Shown in pieces: positions 23,438 to 30,764 of a DNA stretch of 30,781 bases. Within the stretch, counting starts at the first letter, position 1, and each line of letters starts with the position of its first letter. The DNA is from an uncultured Corynebacterium sp. Lineage in GTDB: Bacteria > Actinomycetota > Actinomycetes > Mycobacteriales > Mycobacteriaceae. Below the pieces are notes generated by a model. The model saw only the letters and a list, made by a program, of their open reading frames with translations, made no database searches and was not told the DNA's origin. A program made the position numbers and the translations under genes. The DNA lies in assembly GCA_943908385.1 (NCBI GenBank), contig CALTTF010000018.1:1-30781 (forward strand). The letters run 5' to 3'.

Positions 23438-23908
23438 ATGGCCCGGGTCACGGTCGCGCGGCGGCGCCTCCACCAGCTCATCATCGTGCTGTACGCGTGC
23501 GCGATGCTGGGCAGCATCGCCATGGTCGCGGGGCCGGCGTACAACGATTACGCGATCTCCCGCGACCCCGGCCGCGGCATCGCCACCGTGACCGGGGTGA
23601 GCTGGACCCGCACGTCCGTCGACTACCAGGACGAGGCCGGCGATTTCCACTCCCCGCAACGCGGTCTGCTTTACCCCTCCGGGCTCGGCGACGGGCAGCA
23701 AGTGTGGGTGACCTATGCCAAGCGCAACCCCGACATCGTTAAAGTGGAAGGTCGCGGCTGGACGCTGGCGATCGTGCCCGCGCTGTCCGTGGGGGCCGTG
23801 TCCACCCTCATTGCCGCGGCCGCGTGGCTGGGCGTGAACTCCTTAGGCAAGAAGCGTGCGACACAGGGGCGAAAATTCACCTCGCGTTCCCGTGAAAGCA
23901 AAGACTAA
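23438..23908 (+). CDS. DUF3592-like two-TM membrane protein
   Basis: A 156-aa protein with a basic start (RVTVARRRLHQ), TM helix 1 (LIIVLYACAMLGSIAMVAG), an exported loop of ~75 residues with beta-rich character (GIATVTGVSWTRTSVDYQDE, then GQQVWVTYAKRNPDIVKVEG), TM helix 2 (LAIVPALSVGAVSTLIAAAAW) and a basic tail. The loop pattern is that of DUF3592 proteins, whose function is unknown. It begins 2 bp after menD. I recall a conserved secreted or membrane protein in the same place in corynebacteria, which makes it a real gene. Confidence 0.82.
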   Translation: MARVTVARRRLHQLIIVLYACAMLGSIAMVAGPAYNDYAISRDPGRGIATVTGVSWTRTSVDYQDEAGDFHSPQRGLLYPSGLGDGQQVWVTYAKRNPDIVKVEGRGWTLAIVPALSVGAVSTLIAAAAWLGVNSLGKKRATQGRKFTSRSRESKD

Positions 23909-23935
23909 TTAGCGCGGGGCATGAATAATGCCCAC

Positions 23936-25084
23936 ATGCGTGTTGCCATTGTCGCCGAGTCTTTCCTGCCCAACGTCAACGGAGTGACCAACTCAGTTCT
24001 CCGTGTCCTGGAACATCTCGAGCGCACAGGCCACGAGGCGATCGTCGTCGCGCCGGGGGCGCGCGCCAACCAGGAGGAGATCGCCGAATACGCGGGCTTC
24101 CGCGTCGTGCGCGTACCCACCGTGATGGTGCCGCTAGTGGATTCTCTGCCGATCGGTGTGCCGAACGGGACGACAACGCGCGTGCTGCGCGAATTCAAGC
24201 CGGACGTCGTGCACCTGGCCAGCCCGTTCGTGCTCGGCGGCGCCGGCGCTGTGGCCGCCAAGCGGTTGAACCTGCCCGCGGTCGCGCTGTTCCAGACCGA
24301 CGTGGCCGGCTACACCGCCCGCTACCACGTCGGCTTCCTCGAGTCCGCCGCGTGGGTGTGGGCCCGCAACCTGCACAACATGACGCAGATGACGCTCGCT
24401 CCGTCCTCGGTGACCATCGGCGAGCTGGAAGCCCACGGCATCAAGAACATCCGCCGCTGGGGCCGCGGCGTGGACTCGGAGCTGTTCCGCCCCGACCGCC
24501 GCTCGGCGAAGCTGCGCGAGAAGTGGGATCCGACGGGACAGAAGAAGATCGTCGGCTTTGTCGGCCGCCTCGCCTCGGAGAAGGGCGTGGAGCGCCTCGT
24601 CGCGCTGCACGACGACCCGAATATCCAGCTGGTGATCGTCGGCGACGGCCCGCTGCGCCGCACCCTGGGCAAGCGCATGCCCACCGCCGTGTTCACCGGC
24701 CAGCTCGGCGGCAAGAAGCTCGCCGCCGCCTACGCCAGCCTGGACCTGTTCGTGCACACCGGCGAATTCGAGACCTTCGGCCAGACCATCCAGGAGGCGC
24801 AGGCCTCCGGCACCCCGACGATCGGTCCGCGCGCTGGCGGCCCGATCGACTTGATCGAGCCCGGCTACAACGGCGACCTGCTCGACGTGGACACCTTCGA
24901 GCGCGATCTGCCCGCCTCCGCCGCCGCGATCCTCGCCCCCGGCACCCTGGAGGAGATGAGCGCCAACGCCCGCGCATCCGTGGCCGACAAGACGTGGCCG
25001 GCCCTGTGCGACCAGCTGCTCGGCTACTACCAGGAAGTCATCGACGGCTACCCGAAGAAGGGCCGCCGCCCGCTGAAGCAGTAA
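23936..25084 (+). CDS. mgtA: GT4 alpha-mannosyltransferase, MgtA-like
   Basis: A 382-aa GT-B fold glycosyltransferase. The N-terminal MRVAIVAESFLPNVNGVTNSV is the nucleotide-fold start with the acceptor loop. The C-terminal half has VGFVGRLASEKGVERLV, VIVGDGPLR and the donor-site EFETFGQTIQEAQASG (E-x7-E). In C. glutamicum the gene in this place makes the GDP-mannose-dependent transferase that starts mannosylation of a glucuronosyl diacylglycerol (lipomannan-like glycolipids). Assignment here rests on family and position. The ATG at 23936 is chosen over 23921 because AATAAT (23924-23929) gives a leaderless start. Confidence 0.85.
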   Translation: MRVAIVAESFLPNVNGVTNSVLRVLEHLERTGHEAIVVAPGARANQEEIAEYAGFRVVRVPTVMVPLVDSLPIGVPNGTTTRVLREFKPDVVHLASPFVLGGAGAVAAKRLNLPAVALFQTDVAGYTARYHVGFLESAAWVWARNLHNMTQMTLAPSSVTIGELEAHGIKNIRRWGRGVDSELFRPDRRSAKLREKWDPTGQKKIVGFVGRLASEKGVERLVALHDDPNIQLVIVGDGPLRRTLGKRMPTAVFTGQLGGKKLAAAYASLDLFVHTGEFETFGQTIQEAQASGTPTIGPRAGGPIDLIEPGYNGDLLDVDTFERDLPASAAAILAPGTLEEMSANARASVADKTWPALCDQLLGYYQEVIDGYPKKGRRPLKQ

Positions 25085-25085
25085 C

Positions 25086-25105
25086 GGGGGGTTCTTGCTC
25101 CCCCC
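25086..25105 (+). terminator. GC-rich hairpin after mgtA
   Basis: GGGGGG (25086-25091) pairs with CCCCCC (25100-25105) over an 8-nt loop, 1 bp after the mgtA stop. There is no T-run. Confidence 0.4.
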
Positions 25106-25120
25106 TGTCGCCCTAGACCA

Positions 25121-25142
25121 CGGGCCAAACCCGGGCCAAACC
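25121..25142. repeat. Tandem 11-bp repeat CGGGCCAAACC x2
   Basis: Two exact copies (25121-25131 and 25132-25142), followed by looser GGCCAAA echoes up to 25168. Part of the gene-free region between mgtA and menG. Confidence 0.6.
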
Positions 25143-25170
25143 CGCCCTTCAAACCGACCTTTGGCCAAAT

Positions 25171-25254
25171 ACCTATTCCTGGATACCTGTTCACAAGGTC
25201 GCCGGTTTTGGTGAGAAAACAGCCATGGCGGTGAATAGGTATCCAGGAACAGGT
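25171..25254. repeat. 24-bp inverted repeat, REP/MITE-like hairpin
   Basis: The left arm (25171-25194) and the right arm (25231-25254) are inverse copies with two mismatches. Each arm is itself built of two ACCTRTTC octamers around CTGGAT. The 36-nt spacer can pair within itself (GGTTTT with AAAAC). The long palindrome with internal repeats resembles a REP-type or miniature mobile element, or a strong RNA hairpin. The rest of the gap (25255-25422) shows no gene. Confidence 0.6.
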
Positions 25255-25422
25255 GTTTGCGGAGGGGGTTTTCGGGGCATCACGGGGAGGGCAGCTGCCT
25301 CTGGGAGGGGCGCGAAAACGCAGTAGCGGAATTGTGGCGCCACGAGCTCGTTCATTCCCGCTTCGGGGCTTCTGCAAAGCATGTGCAGTCCGGTTCGATG
25401 TGGCCGGGGTGGCGCGGTGGCA

Positions 25423-25428
25423 TAGACT
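25423..25428 (+). promoter_or_regulatory. -10 hexamer of menG (leaderless)
   Basis: TAGACT ends 8 nt before the ATG at 25437, with no Shine-Dalgarno. It supports this start over a much longer upstream reading. Confidence 0.45.
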
Positions 25429-25436
25429 CTGTGGCT

Positions 25437-26123
25437 ATGGCCAAGGCGAACCTGGAGAAGAACCCGCTGGACGTGGCGGGCATGTTCGATGAAGTAGGCA
25501 AGAACTACGACATCACCAACACCGTGATGACAGGTGGCCTGGACCGCTACTGGCGCAAGCGCACCCGTGAACGGCTGGACTTGAAGCCGGGGGAGAAGGT
25601 CCTCGACCTCGCCGCCGGCACGGCGGTATCCACGGTGGAGCTGACCAAGTCCGGCGCGTGGTGCGTCGCGTGCGATTTCTCCCAGGGCATGCTGGCGGCC
25701 GGCAAACACCGCGATGTGCCCAAGGTCGTGGGTGACGCGATGCACCTGCCGTTCGCCGACGAGACATTCGATGCCGTGACCATCTCCTACGGCCTGCGCA
25801 ACGTCCACGATTTCGAGGCGGGCCTGCGCGAGATGGCGCGCGTGACCAAGCCGGGCGGGCGCCTGGTGGTCAACGAGTTCTCCACCCCCGTCGTACCGGT
25901 GTTTTCCACCATCTACCGCGAATACCTGCCGCGGGTGATCCCCCTTCTGGGCAAGGTGTTCTCCTCCAACGCGGAGGCATACGAGTACCTGGCGGAGTCC
26001 ATCCGCGCCTGGCCCGACCAGGAGGATCTGGCCGCCGCGATCAACGCCAACGGGTGGAGCGACTGCGGCTGGCAGAACCTTGCGCTGGGCATCGTCGCGC
26101 TGCACGGCGCGGTCAAGGCCTAA
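25437..26123 (+). CDS. menG: Demethylmenaquinone methyltransferase MenG (UbiE family)
   Basis: A 228-aa SAM-dependent methyltransferase that makes menaquinone from demethylmenaquinone. Signatures: FDEVGKNYDITNTVMTGG near the start, SAM site VLDLAAGTA (55-63), DAMHLPFADETFDAVTISYGLRN, and MARVTKPGGRLVVNEFS. The length is typical. The longer in-frame reading to 25257 is rejected because it crosses the inverted repeat and lacks coding character. It is convergent with menJ and separated from it by a small hairpin. Confidence 0.95.
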   Translation: MAKANLEKNPLDVAGMFDEVGKNYDITNTVMTGGLDRYWRKRTRERLDLKPGEKVLDLAAGTAVSTVELTKSGAWCVACDFSQGMLAAGKHRDVPKVVGDAMHLPFADETFDAVTISYGLRNVHDFEAGLREMARVTKPGGRLVVNEFSTPVVPVFSTIYREYLPRVIPLLGKVFSSNAEAYEYLAESIRAWPDQEDLAAAINANGWSDCGWQNLALGIVALHGAVKA

Positions 26124-26129
26124 ACCACA

Positions 26130-26145
26130 TCCCCTGGACAGGGGA
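26130..26145. terminator. Small hairpin between convergent menG and menJ
   Basis: TCCCCT (26130-26135) pairs with AGGGGA (26140-26145) over a 4-nt loop. The flanking T/C-rich ATCCTTCCTT may help release. Confidence 0.45.
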
Positions 26146-26153
26146 ATCCTTCC

Positions 26154-27395
26154 TTACGCCACGTCCCACAGCGGGCTGTCCGCCCGCATGCGTGAGACGC
26201 CAGCCCCGGCCAGGCGCCACACCCGCGCGACGAGGTCGCGGTCGGCATCGGTGACCAGGTTGCCCATCAGGCGCGCGGCGGCGGGCATGAGGAAGCGGCC
26301 GCCCACGCCCCGCAGCGCCAGCGGCCCCGCCGCGGGCAGGAACTGCGGGTAGGTGAGAACGCGCGCCAGCGTGCGCGCCAGCACGAACGCCTCGCCGTAG
26401 CTCCGGCGCAGCTCGTGGGGCCATGCCAATGTCAGATCGCGCTGCTTGCCCGACGAGTCTGCGATGAGGTCCACCGCCATGATCGCGGTTTCCAGGCCGT
26501 AGTCGATGCCTTCACCATTCAAGGGATTCACGCATGCGGCGGCGTCGCCGATGAGCATCCAGTTGGGGCCGGCGACATTGGACACCGCGCCGCCCATCGG
26601 CAGCAGGGCAGAGGTGATGTGCTCCGGTTCACCCAGCTGCCAGTCTGCGCGCTGCTGCGAGGCGTAGAGGCCGAGCAGCTTCTTCGTATTCACCTTCGCT
26701 GGGCGGGCGTCGGTGGACAGGGCGCCGCAGCCGAGGTTCACCGTGCCGTCGCCGAGCGGGAAGATCCACCCGTAGCCGGGCTGAATCACGCCGTCGCCGT
26801 CGCGCAGCTCCACGTGGGAGTGCATCCACGGCTCACCAGAGAACGGGCTGGTGCAATACGAGCGCGCCGCGATGCCGTAGACCTCCCCGCGGTGCCACGT
26901 CCTGCCGAGCTGCTTGCCGAAGGGGGAGCGCACCCCGTCAGCGACGATCACCCACTTCGCGCCCAGCGTCCCGCGCGGGGTGACCACACCAGTGATCGCG
27001 CCGCCTGAACCGAATTCAGCGCCGGTGGCGGGGCAGTCGTAGAACATCTTGGCGCCGAGGGAGGCGGCGAGGTCGGCCAAGGAGGCGTCGAAAAGCGAGC
27101 GCGGCGAGGCGGAACCTTCCGTGCCGTAAAAGCCCTCGGGCCACGGCGCGGTGACGGATCCGCCGTAACCGTGCAGCTTGAGGCCCTTGTTGCGGTAGGC
27201 GGGCAGCGCGGAATCGAGCCCGAGTTCCTGCAGCGCGTGGACCGCACGGGGTGTCAGCCCGTCGCCGCATGTCTTGTCGCGGCCGTGGGGTGCCGCGTCG
27301 ACGACAGCGACCGAGAATCCCGCGCGCCGGGCGGCGATTGCGGCAGCGGAACCAGCGGGTCCCGCGCCGACGACGACGCACTCAAACGATTTCAC
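26154..27395 (-). CDS. menJ: FAD-dependent geranylgeranyl-reductase family protein, MenJ-like
   Basis: A 413-aa flavoprotein. The FAD-binding dinucleotide motif is VVVGAGPAGSAAAIAARRAG (residues 8-27), followed by the family mark CGDGLTPRAV, the active-site-side PFSGEPWMHSHVEL and the second FAD motif IGDAAACVNPLNGEGIDYG. In mycobacteria the same gene between menG/ubiE and the polyprenyl synthase gene saturates one isoprene unit of the menaquinone side chain (MenJ), and corynebacteria have dihydrogenated menaquinones, so the role fits. The start is GTG at 27395, behind a -10-like CAATAT. It is divergent from the polyprenyl synthase gene. Confidence 0.88.
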   Translation of the reverse strand: MKSFECVVVGAGPAGSAAAIAARRAGFSVAVVDAAPHGRDKTCGDGLTPRAVHALQELGLDSALPAYRNKGLKLHGYGGSVTAPWPEGFYGTEGSASPRSLFDASLADLAASLGAKMFYDCPATGAEFGSGGAITGVVTPRGTLGAKWVIVADGVRSPFGKQLGRTWHRGEVYGIAARSYCTSPFSGEPWMHSHVELRDGDGVIQPGYGWIFPLGDGTVNLGCGALSTDARPAKVNTKKLLGLYASQQRADWQLGEPEHITSALLPMGGAVSNVAGPNWMLIGDAAACVNPLNGEGIDYGLETAIMAVDLIADSSGKQRDLTLAWPHELRRSYGEAFVLARTLARVLTYPQFLPAAGPLALRGVGGRFLMPAAARLMGNLVTDADRDLVARVWRLAGAGVSRMRADSPLWDVA

Positions 27396-27475
27396 CGCAC
27401 ATATTGTGCCAGATGACTTATGGGTGGACTACGGTTAAGGGGACGCCCACCCGCACGACCCCGCAAGGACGATAG

Positions 27476-28492
27476 ATGACCAACGGCACTCCTACGTCGC
27501 CAGCCGTCGACAACCAGCTCGACCTCGGCGATGAGGCTTTGGCGCAGCGCGTCACCGATGGGCTGAACCGGGTGGAAGAGCTCATGTTTGACCGCCTCAA
27601 CGAGGGCGCGGATTTCTTGAGCGAGCAGGTCACCCACCTGGCCAAGGCCGGCGGCAAGCGTTTCCGCCCCCTGATGGCTGTGCTGGCCAGCGAATTCGGC
27701 CCGAATCCGCAGGCGGACAACGTGATCCGCGGCGCGGCGATCGTGGAGCTGGTCCACCTGGCCACGCTGTACCACGACGACGTGATGGATGAGGCTGTGA
27801 AGCGCCGCGGCGTGGAATCCGCGAATTCGCGTTGGTCGAACACGGTCGCGATCCTCTCCGGCGACTACCTGCTCGCCGAGGCCTCCCGTTTGATGAGCGA
27901 GATCGACACCGCCACCGTCCGCCACTTCGCCGAGACGTTCAGCGACCTGGTCACCGGCCAGATGCGCGAGACCGTCGGTGCGCGCGGCGGCGACCCGGTG
28001 GAGCACTACCTCGAGGTCATCCGCGAAAAGACCGGCGTGCTCATCGCGTCCGCCGCCTACCTGGGCGCGACGCACTCGGGCGCGGACGAGGCCACGGTGC
28101 GCACCATCAAGGAGCTCGGCGAGGCGATCGGCATGGTCTTCCAGATCGTCGACGACATCATCGACATCTTCTCCGACTCCGACCAGTCCGGGAAGACCCC
28201 GGGCACCGACCTGCGCGAGGGCGTGTTCACCCTCCCGGTCCTCTATGCCCTCCAAGACGAAGGGGAAGCGGGGGAGGAGCTCCGCGGGCTTCTCACGGGT
28301 CCGCTCACCGAGGACGCCGACGTGGAGCGCGCCCTCACCCTCATCGGGCAAACGGACGGCAGGCAGCGCGCGCTTGACGACGTCCACCGCTACCTCTCCA
28401 TCGTCGACGCCCGCCTGAACGATCTTCCCGGCATCCCGGCGAATAACGCCATGCGTCAGATCGCCCAGTACACCGTCGACCGCGTCGGCTAA
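27476..28492 (+). CDS. ispB: Long-chain polyprenyl diphosphate synthase (menaquinone side chain)
   Basis: A 338-aa trans-isoprenyl diphosphate synthase. It has GGKRFRP (59-65), the first Asp-rich motif DDVMD at 101-105 (LYHDDVMDEA), the second DDIID at 226-230 (QIVDDIIDIF), and the REKTGVLI and Gln/Lys segments between. The residue five places before the first motif is Ala96, small as in enzymes making chains of eight or more units. It supplies the octa- or nonaprenyl chain for MenA. The Shine-Dalgarno AAGGA stands upstream of the ATG; a promoter around TACGGT (about 27429) is possible. Chain length is inferred. Confidence 0.92.
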   Translation: MTNGTPTSPAVDNQLDLGDEALAQRVTDGLNRVEELMFDRLNEGADFLSEQVTHLAKAGGKRFRPLMAVLASEFGPNPQADNVIRGAAIVELVHLATLYHDDVMDEAVKRRGVESANSRWSNTVAILSGDYLLAEASRLMSEIDTATVRHFAETFSDLVTGQMRETVGARGGDPVEHYLEVIREKTGVLIASAAYLGATHSGADEATVRTIKELGEAIGMVFQIVDDIIDIFSDSDQSGKTPGTDLREGVFTLPVLYALQDEGEAGEELRGLLTGPLTEDADVERALTLIGQTDGRQRALDDVHRYLSIVDARLNDLPGIPANNAMRQIAQYTVDRVG

Positions 28493-28518
28493 TTTGTCGG
28501 CTCTCAGCAGCCGGTTTG

Positions 28519-28546
28519 TTGTTTCTGGGTACCGCTGCTGTAGAGT
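28519..28546 (+). promoter_or_regulatory. Promoter of tRNA-Tyr
   Basis: TTGTTT (28519-28524) and TAGAGT (28541-28546), 16 bp apart, with the mature tRNA starting 14 bp later. Confidence 0.6.
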
Positions 28547-28559
28547 AGTCCGAGCACGC

Positions 28560-28644
28560 GCCAGGTTGCCCGAGCGGCCAAAGGGAGCGGACTGTAAATC
28601 CGCCGGCATTGCCTTCAGAAGTTCGAATCTTCTACCTGGCACCA
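28560..28644 (+). tRNA. tRNA-Tyr (anticodon GTA), CCA encoded
   Basis: A class II tRNA of 85 nt. Acceptor stem GCCAGGT pairs fully with ACCTGGC, the anticodon loop reads CTGTAAA with GTA, there is a long variable arm, and the T-loop is GTTCGAATC. The 3' CCA is in the gene. It follows the polyprenyl synthase gene, as I recall for corynebacteria. Confidence 0.96.
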
Positions 28645-28650
28645 CGCACA

Positions 28651-28687
28651 ACGCGCACCGCGAATTTTCACCGCGGTGCGCGTTTTT
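28651..28687 (+). terminator. Strong intrinsic terminator after tRNA-Tyr
   Basis: A perfect 12-bp stem ACGCGCACCGCG / CGCGGTGCGCGT with a 9-nt loop, followed by a T5 run (28683-28687). Confidence 0.93.
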
Positions 28688-28824
28688 CAATTCGCAGGCA
28701 TGCGTCATTCCGCTGTCACGCAGACGCCACCCGCACGTCACTTTCTCGTCGCGGCGCGTTCAACCGCCGGGGCTAGGTTCGGGGACGCACTTTTGTCCCC
28801 GATGCATTAAGGAAGTACACCACC

Positions 28825-30558
28825 GTGTCCCGTTACCGTTTCCGCGCCGCTCTCGCCCTGCCTGCGACCGCCGCTCTCGCCCTGTCCGCCTTCGCCGTTC
28901 CGGCTTCCGCCGAAGAGACGGCCGACAAGTCCTCCCTGGTCATCAACGAGGTCGTCTCCAACGACGACCCAGTCGCTGACTGGGTCGAGCTGGCCAACCT
29001 GGACAACAACCAGGACCTGGACATCTCCGGCTGGAAGGTCTTGGACAACGACGACACACACGCCCCGATCGTGTTCCCAGAGGGCACCAAGGTCGAGTCT
29101 GGCGGCTACTTCGCCTTCTACACCGAGAAGGGGAAGACGGAAGGCGACACTCCCGACGGTTCCAAGGGCTTCGGCCTCGGCAAGGGTGACTCCGTCCGCA
29201 TCTTCGATGCCGAGGACAAACTCGTCGCCGAGACCACCTGGGAAGGCCACGTTCTGCCGTCGTGGGGCCGTGTACCGGACATGACCGGCGAGTTCGCCGC
29301 GACCGGCAAAGCAACCCGGGGCGCGAAGAACGAGGCCGCAGCAGGGGAGCCGGGCGATGAAGAGCCGACGGCACCGGTGGCGAAGGAGCCGTGGCCGTAC
29401 GACAACGTCTACAACGTCGACCTCGGCGGCGATTTCGCGGGTGAGGACATGTCCGGCGTGGACTTCGACGAGAACGGCCGCGCGTGGGTGGTCAACAACG
29501 GTGCGGGCAAGCTCTACGCCCTCGATTACGACGCAGCCGCCAAGAAGTACACGCTCGCCGGCACCTGGACACTGAAGTACGCCGACACCAAGGACGGCAT
29601 CCTCGACGCTGAGGGCGTCACCGTCGGCCCAGACGGCGCGATCTACGTCGCCACCGAGCGCAATAACGCCGACAAGAAGGTCTCCCGCCCGTCTGTCCTC
29701 CGCTTCGAAGTCGAGGACGGCACAGACGAGCTCACCGCGACCAACGAGTGGAACTTGAAGGACGTTGTCGGCGAGATCGAGCCGAACGCCGGCCTTGAGG
29801 CCATCTCCTACATCCCGGAGCAGAAGCTCTTCGCTGTCGGCGTCGAGGCCGACGGCAAGGTCTACTTCCTCGACCTCAAGGAAGACGGCACGCACGAGCT
29901 CAAGCAGACCTACCAGTCGCCGTTCGCCGGCGTCATGGCGCTCGACTACCGCCAGCAGGACAAGCAGCTCCGCGTGCTTTGCGACGAAGCCTGCGACGGC
30001 CAGTCCATCCTGCTTTCCTACAACGGCACCGAATTCGCCGAGGCTTCTGAGATCCAGGCCCGCCCGGCACACCTCGCCAACCTGGCCAACGAGGGCTTCG
30101 GCTCCTACACCACCACCGGCGAGTGCGTCGGCGGCAAGGCTGAGGCGACCACCCGCTTCCTGTGGGCCGACGACGGCGTGACCGACGGCATTTCCATGCG
30201 CGGCGCGGAAAGCGTGAAGACGGTTGATTGCGTTGTTGACCCCGGCAACAACGACTCCGGCTACAAGGGAGCCAAGGGCGACCAGGGCCCGAAGGGCGAG
30301 AAGGGAGACCAGGGCCCGAAGGGTGAAAAGGGAGAGCAGGGCCCGAAGGGTGAAAAGGGAGAGCAGGGCCCGAAGGGTGAAAAGGGCGACCAGGGCCCGA
30401 AGGGTGAAAAGGGCGACGCCGGCACCAGTCACTCCAGCGCGGGCTCGGTGATCGGAGTCGTTCTCGGAGTCCTGCTTGCTTTCATCGGCGGTCTCCTGTC
30501 AGCCGGACCGATTGCGCAGTGGGTTGAGGATAACTGCGACATCAAGCTGCCGTTCTAG
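28825..30558 (+). CDS. Secreted membrane-anchored protein with lamin-tail, beta-propeller and collagen-like regions
   Basis: A 577-aa exported protein. The signal peptide is about residues 1-29 (basic start, LALPATAALALSAFAVPASA, cleavage before EETAD). Residues ~37-150 look like a lamin-tail (LTD) domain (SLVINEVVSND, DWVELANLDN, ISGWKVLDND). Residues ~190-440 have the repeating strands of an esterase-like or SdiA-regulated propeller (GVDFDENGRAWVVNNG, GVTVGPDGAIYVATE, LEAISYIPEQKLFAVGV). Residues 479-532 are 18 uninterrupted Gly-X-Y triplets rich in GPK, GEK and GDQ. A C-terminal TM helix (SVIGVVLGVLLAFIGGLL) and a short tail follow; no LPXTG motif. The start is GTG behind AAGGAAG. Probably a surface protein; the ligand or substrate is unknown. 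Confidence 0.85.
   Translation: MSRYRFRAALALPATAALALSAFAVPASAEETADKSSLVINEVVSNDDPVADWVELANLDNNQDLDISGWKVLDNDDTHAPIVFPEGTKVESGGYFAFYTEKGKTEGDTPDGSKGFGLGKGDSVRIFDAEDKLVAETTWEGHVLPSWGRVPDMTGEFAATGKATRGAKNEAAAGEPGDEEPTAPVAKEPWPYDNVYNVDLGGDFAGEDMSGVDFDENGRAWVVNNGAGKLYALDYDAAAKKYTLAGTWTLKYADTKDGILDAEGVTVGPDGAIYVATERNNADKKVSRPSVLRFEVEDGTDELTATNEWNLKDVVGEIEPNAGLEAISYIPEQKLFAVGVEADGKVYFLDLKEDGTHELKQTYQSPFAGVMALDYRQQDKQLRVLCDEACDGQSILLSYNGTEFAEASEIQARPAHLANLANEGFGSYTTTGECVGGKAEATTRFLWADDGVTDGISMRGAESVKTVDCVVDPGNNDSGYKGAKGDQGPKGEKGDQGPKGEKGEQGPKGEKGEQGPKGEKGDQGPKGEKGDAGTSHSSAGSVIGVVLGVLLAFIGGLLSAGPIAQWVEDNCDIKLPF
30274..30408 (+). repeat. Five tandem 27-bp repeats coding the collagen-like tract
   Basis: Five in-frame 27-nt units (30274, 30301, 30328, 30355 and 30382), each coding KG(D/E)QGPKGE, with few silent or D/E changes. 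Such arrays change length by slippage or recombination without breaking the frame. Confidence 0.95.
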
Positions 30559-30592
30559 CAACTCGCAAGCAGTCTACGCTGCGCGTTGAACA

Positions 30593-30632
30593 CCCCTTCC
30601 CCGCCCCACCTTCGGGACGGGCGGGGGAGGGG
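30593..30632 (+). terminator. Very GC-rich hairpin after the collagen-like gene
   Basis: CCCCTTCCCCGCCC (30593-30606) pairs with GGGCGGGGGAGGGG (30619-30632) with a single T-G pair and a 12-nt loop. There is no T-run. The gap up to 30764 otherwise shows only a small GCGCG/CGCGC hairpin and the putative tRNA promoter. Confidence 0.55.
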
Positions 30633-30692
30633 GCCACGGTGGCGTCGATAAGCTGTTTAAAGCGCGCTAAAAACGCGCGATAGCCTGGCGAT

Positions 30693-30721
30693 TTGTAAGT
30701 TCTGTATAAGCCGGGTTAATC
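30693..30721 (+). promoter_or_regulatory. Possible promoter of the right-edge tRNA
   Basis: TTGTAA (30693-30698) and TTAATC (30716-30721), 17 bp apart, about 43 bp before the tRNA. The -10 is poor, so this is tentative. Confidence 0.3.
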
Positions 30722-30764
30722 TTTCAAAGGCTTCAAACGAGCGGGTAACGCTTAAGAGGCTTAA

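Noticed and set aside
25257..25436. 60-residue N-terminal extension of menG
   Set aside because: Crosses a repeat region, lacks family similarity, and a leaderless promoter stands right before the ATG at 25437.
30259..30420. CRISPR-like look of regularly spaced repeats
   Set aside because: The 27-nt units are contiguous, in frame and code Gly-X-Y triplets; there are no spacers and no cas genes.
28807..30432. 541-codon minus-strand frame with ALFTLRALL-type repeats
   Set aside because: Its repeats are the reverse reading of the collagen-like repeats on the plus strand, which carry the signal peptide and TM helix.
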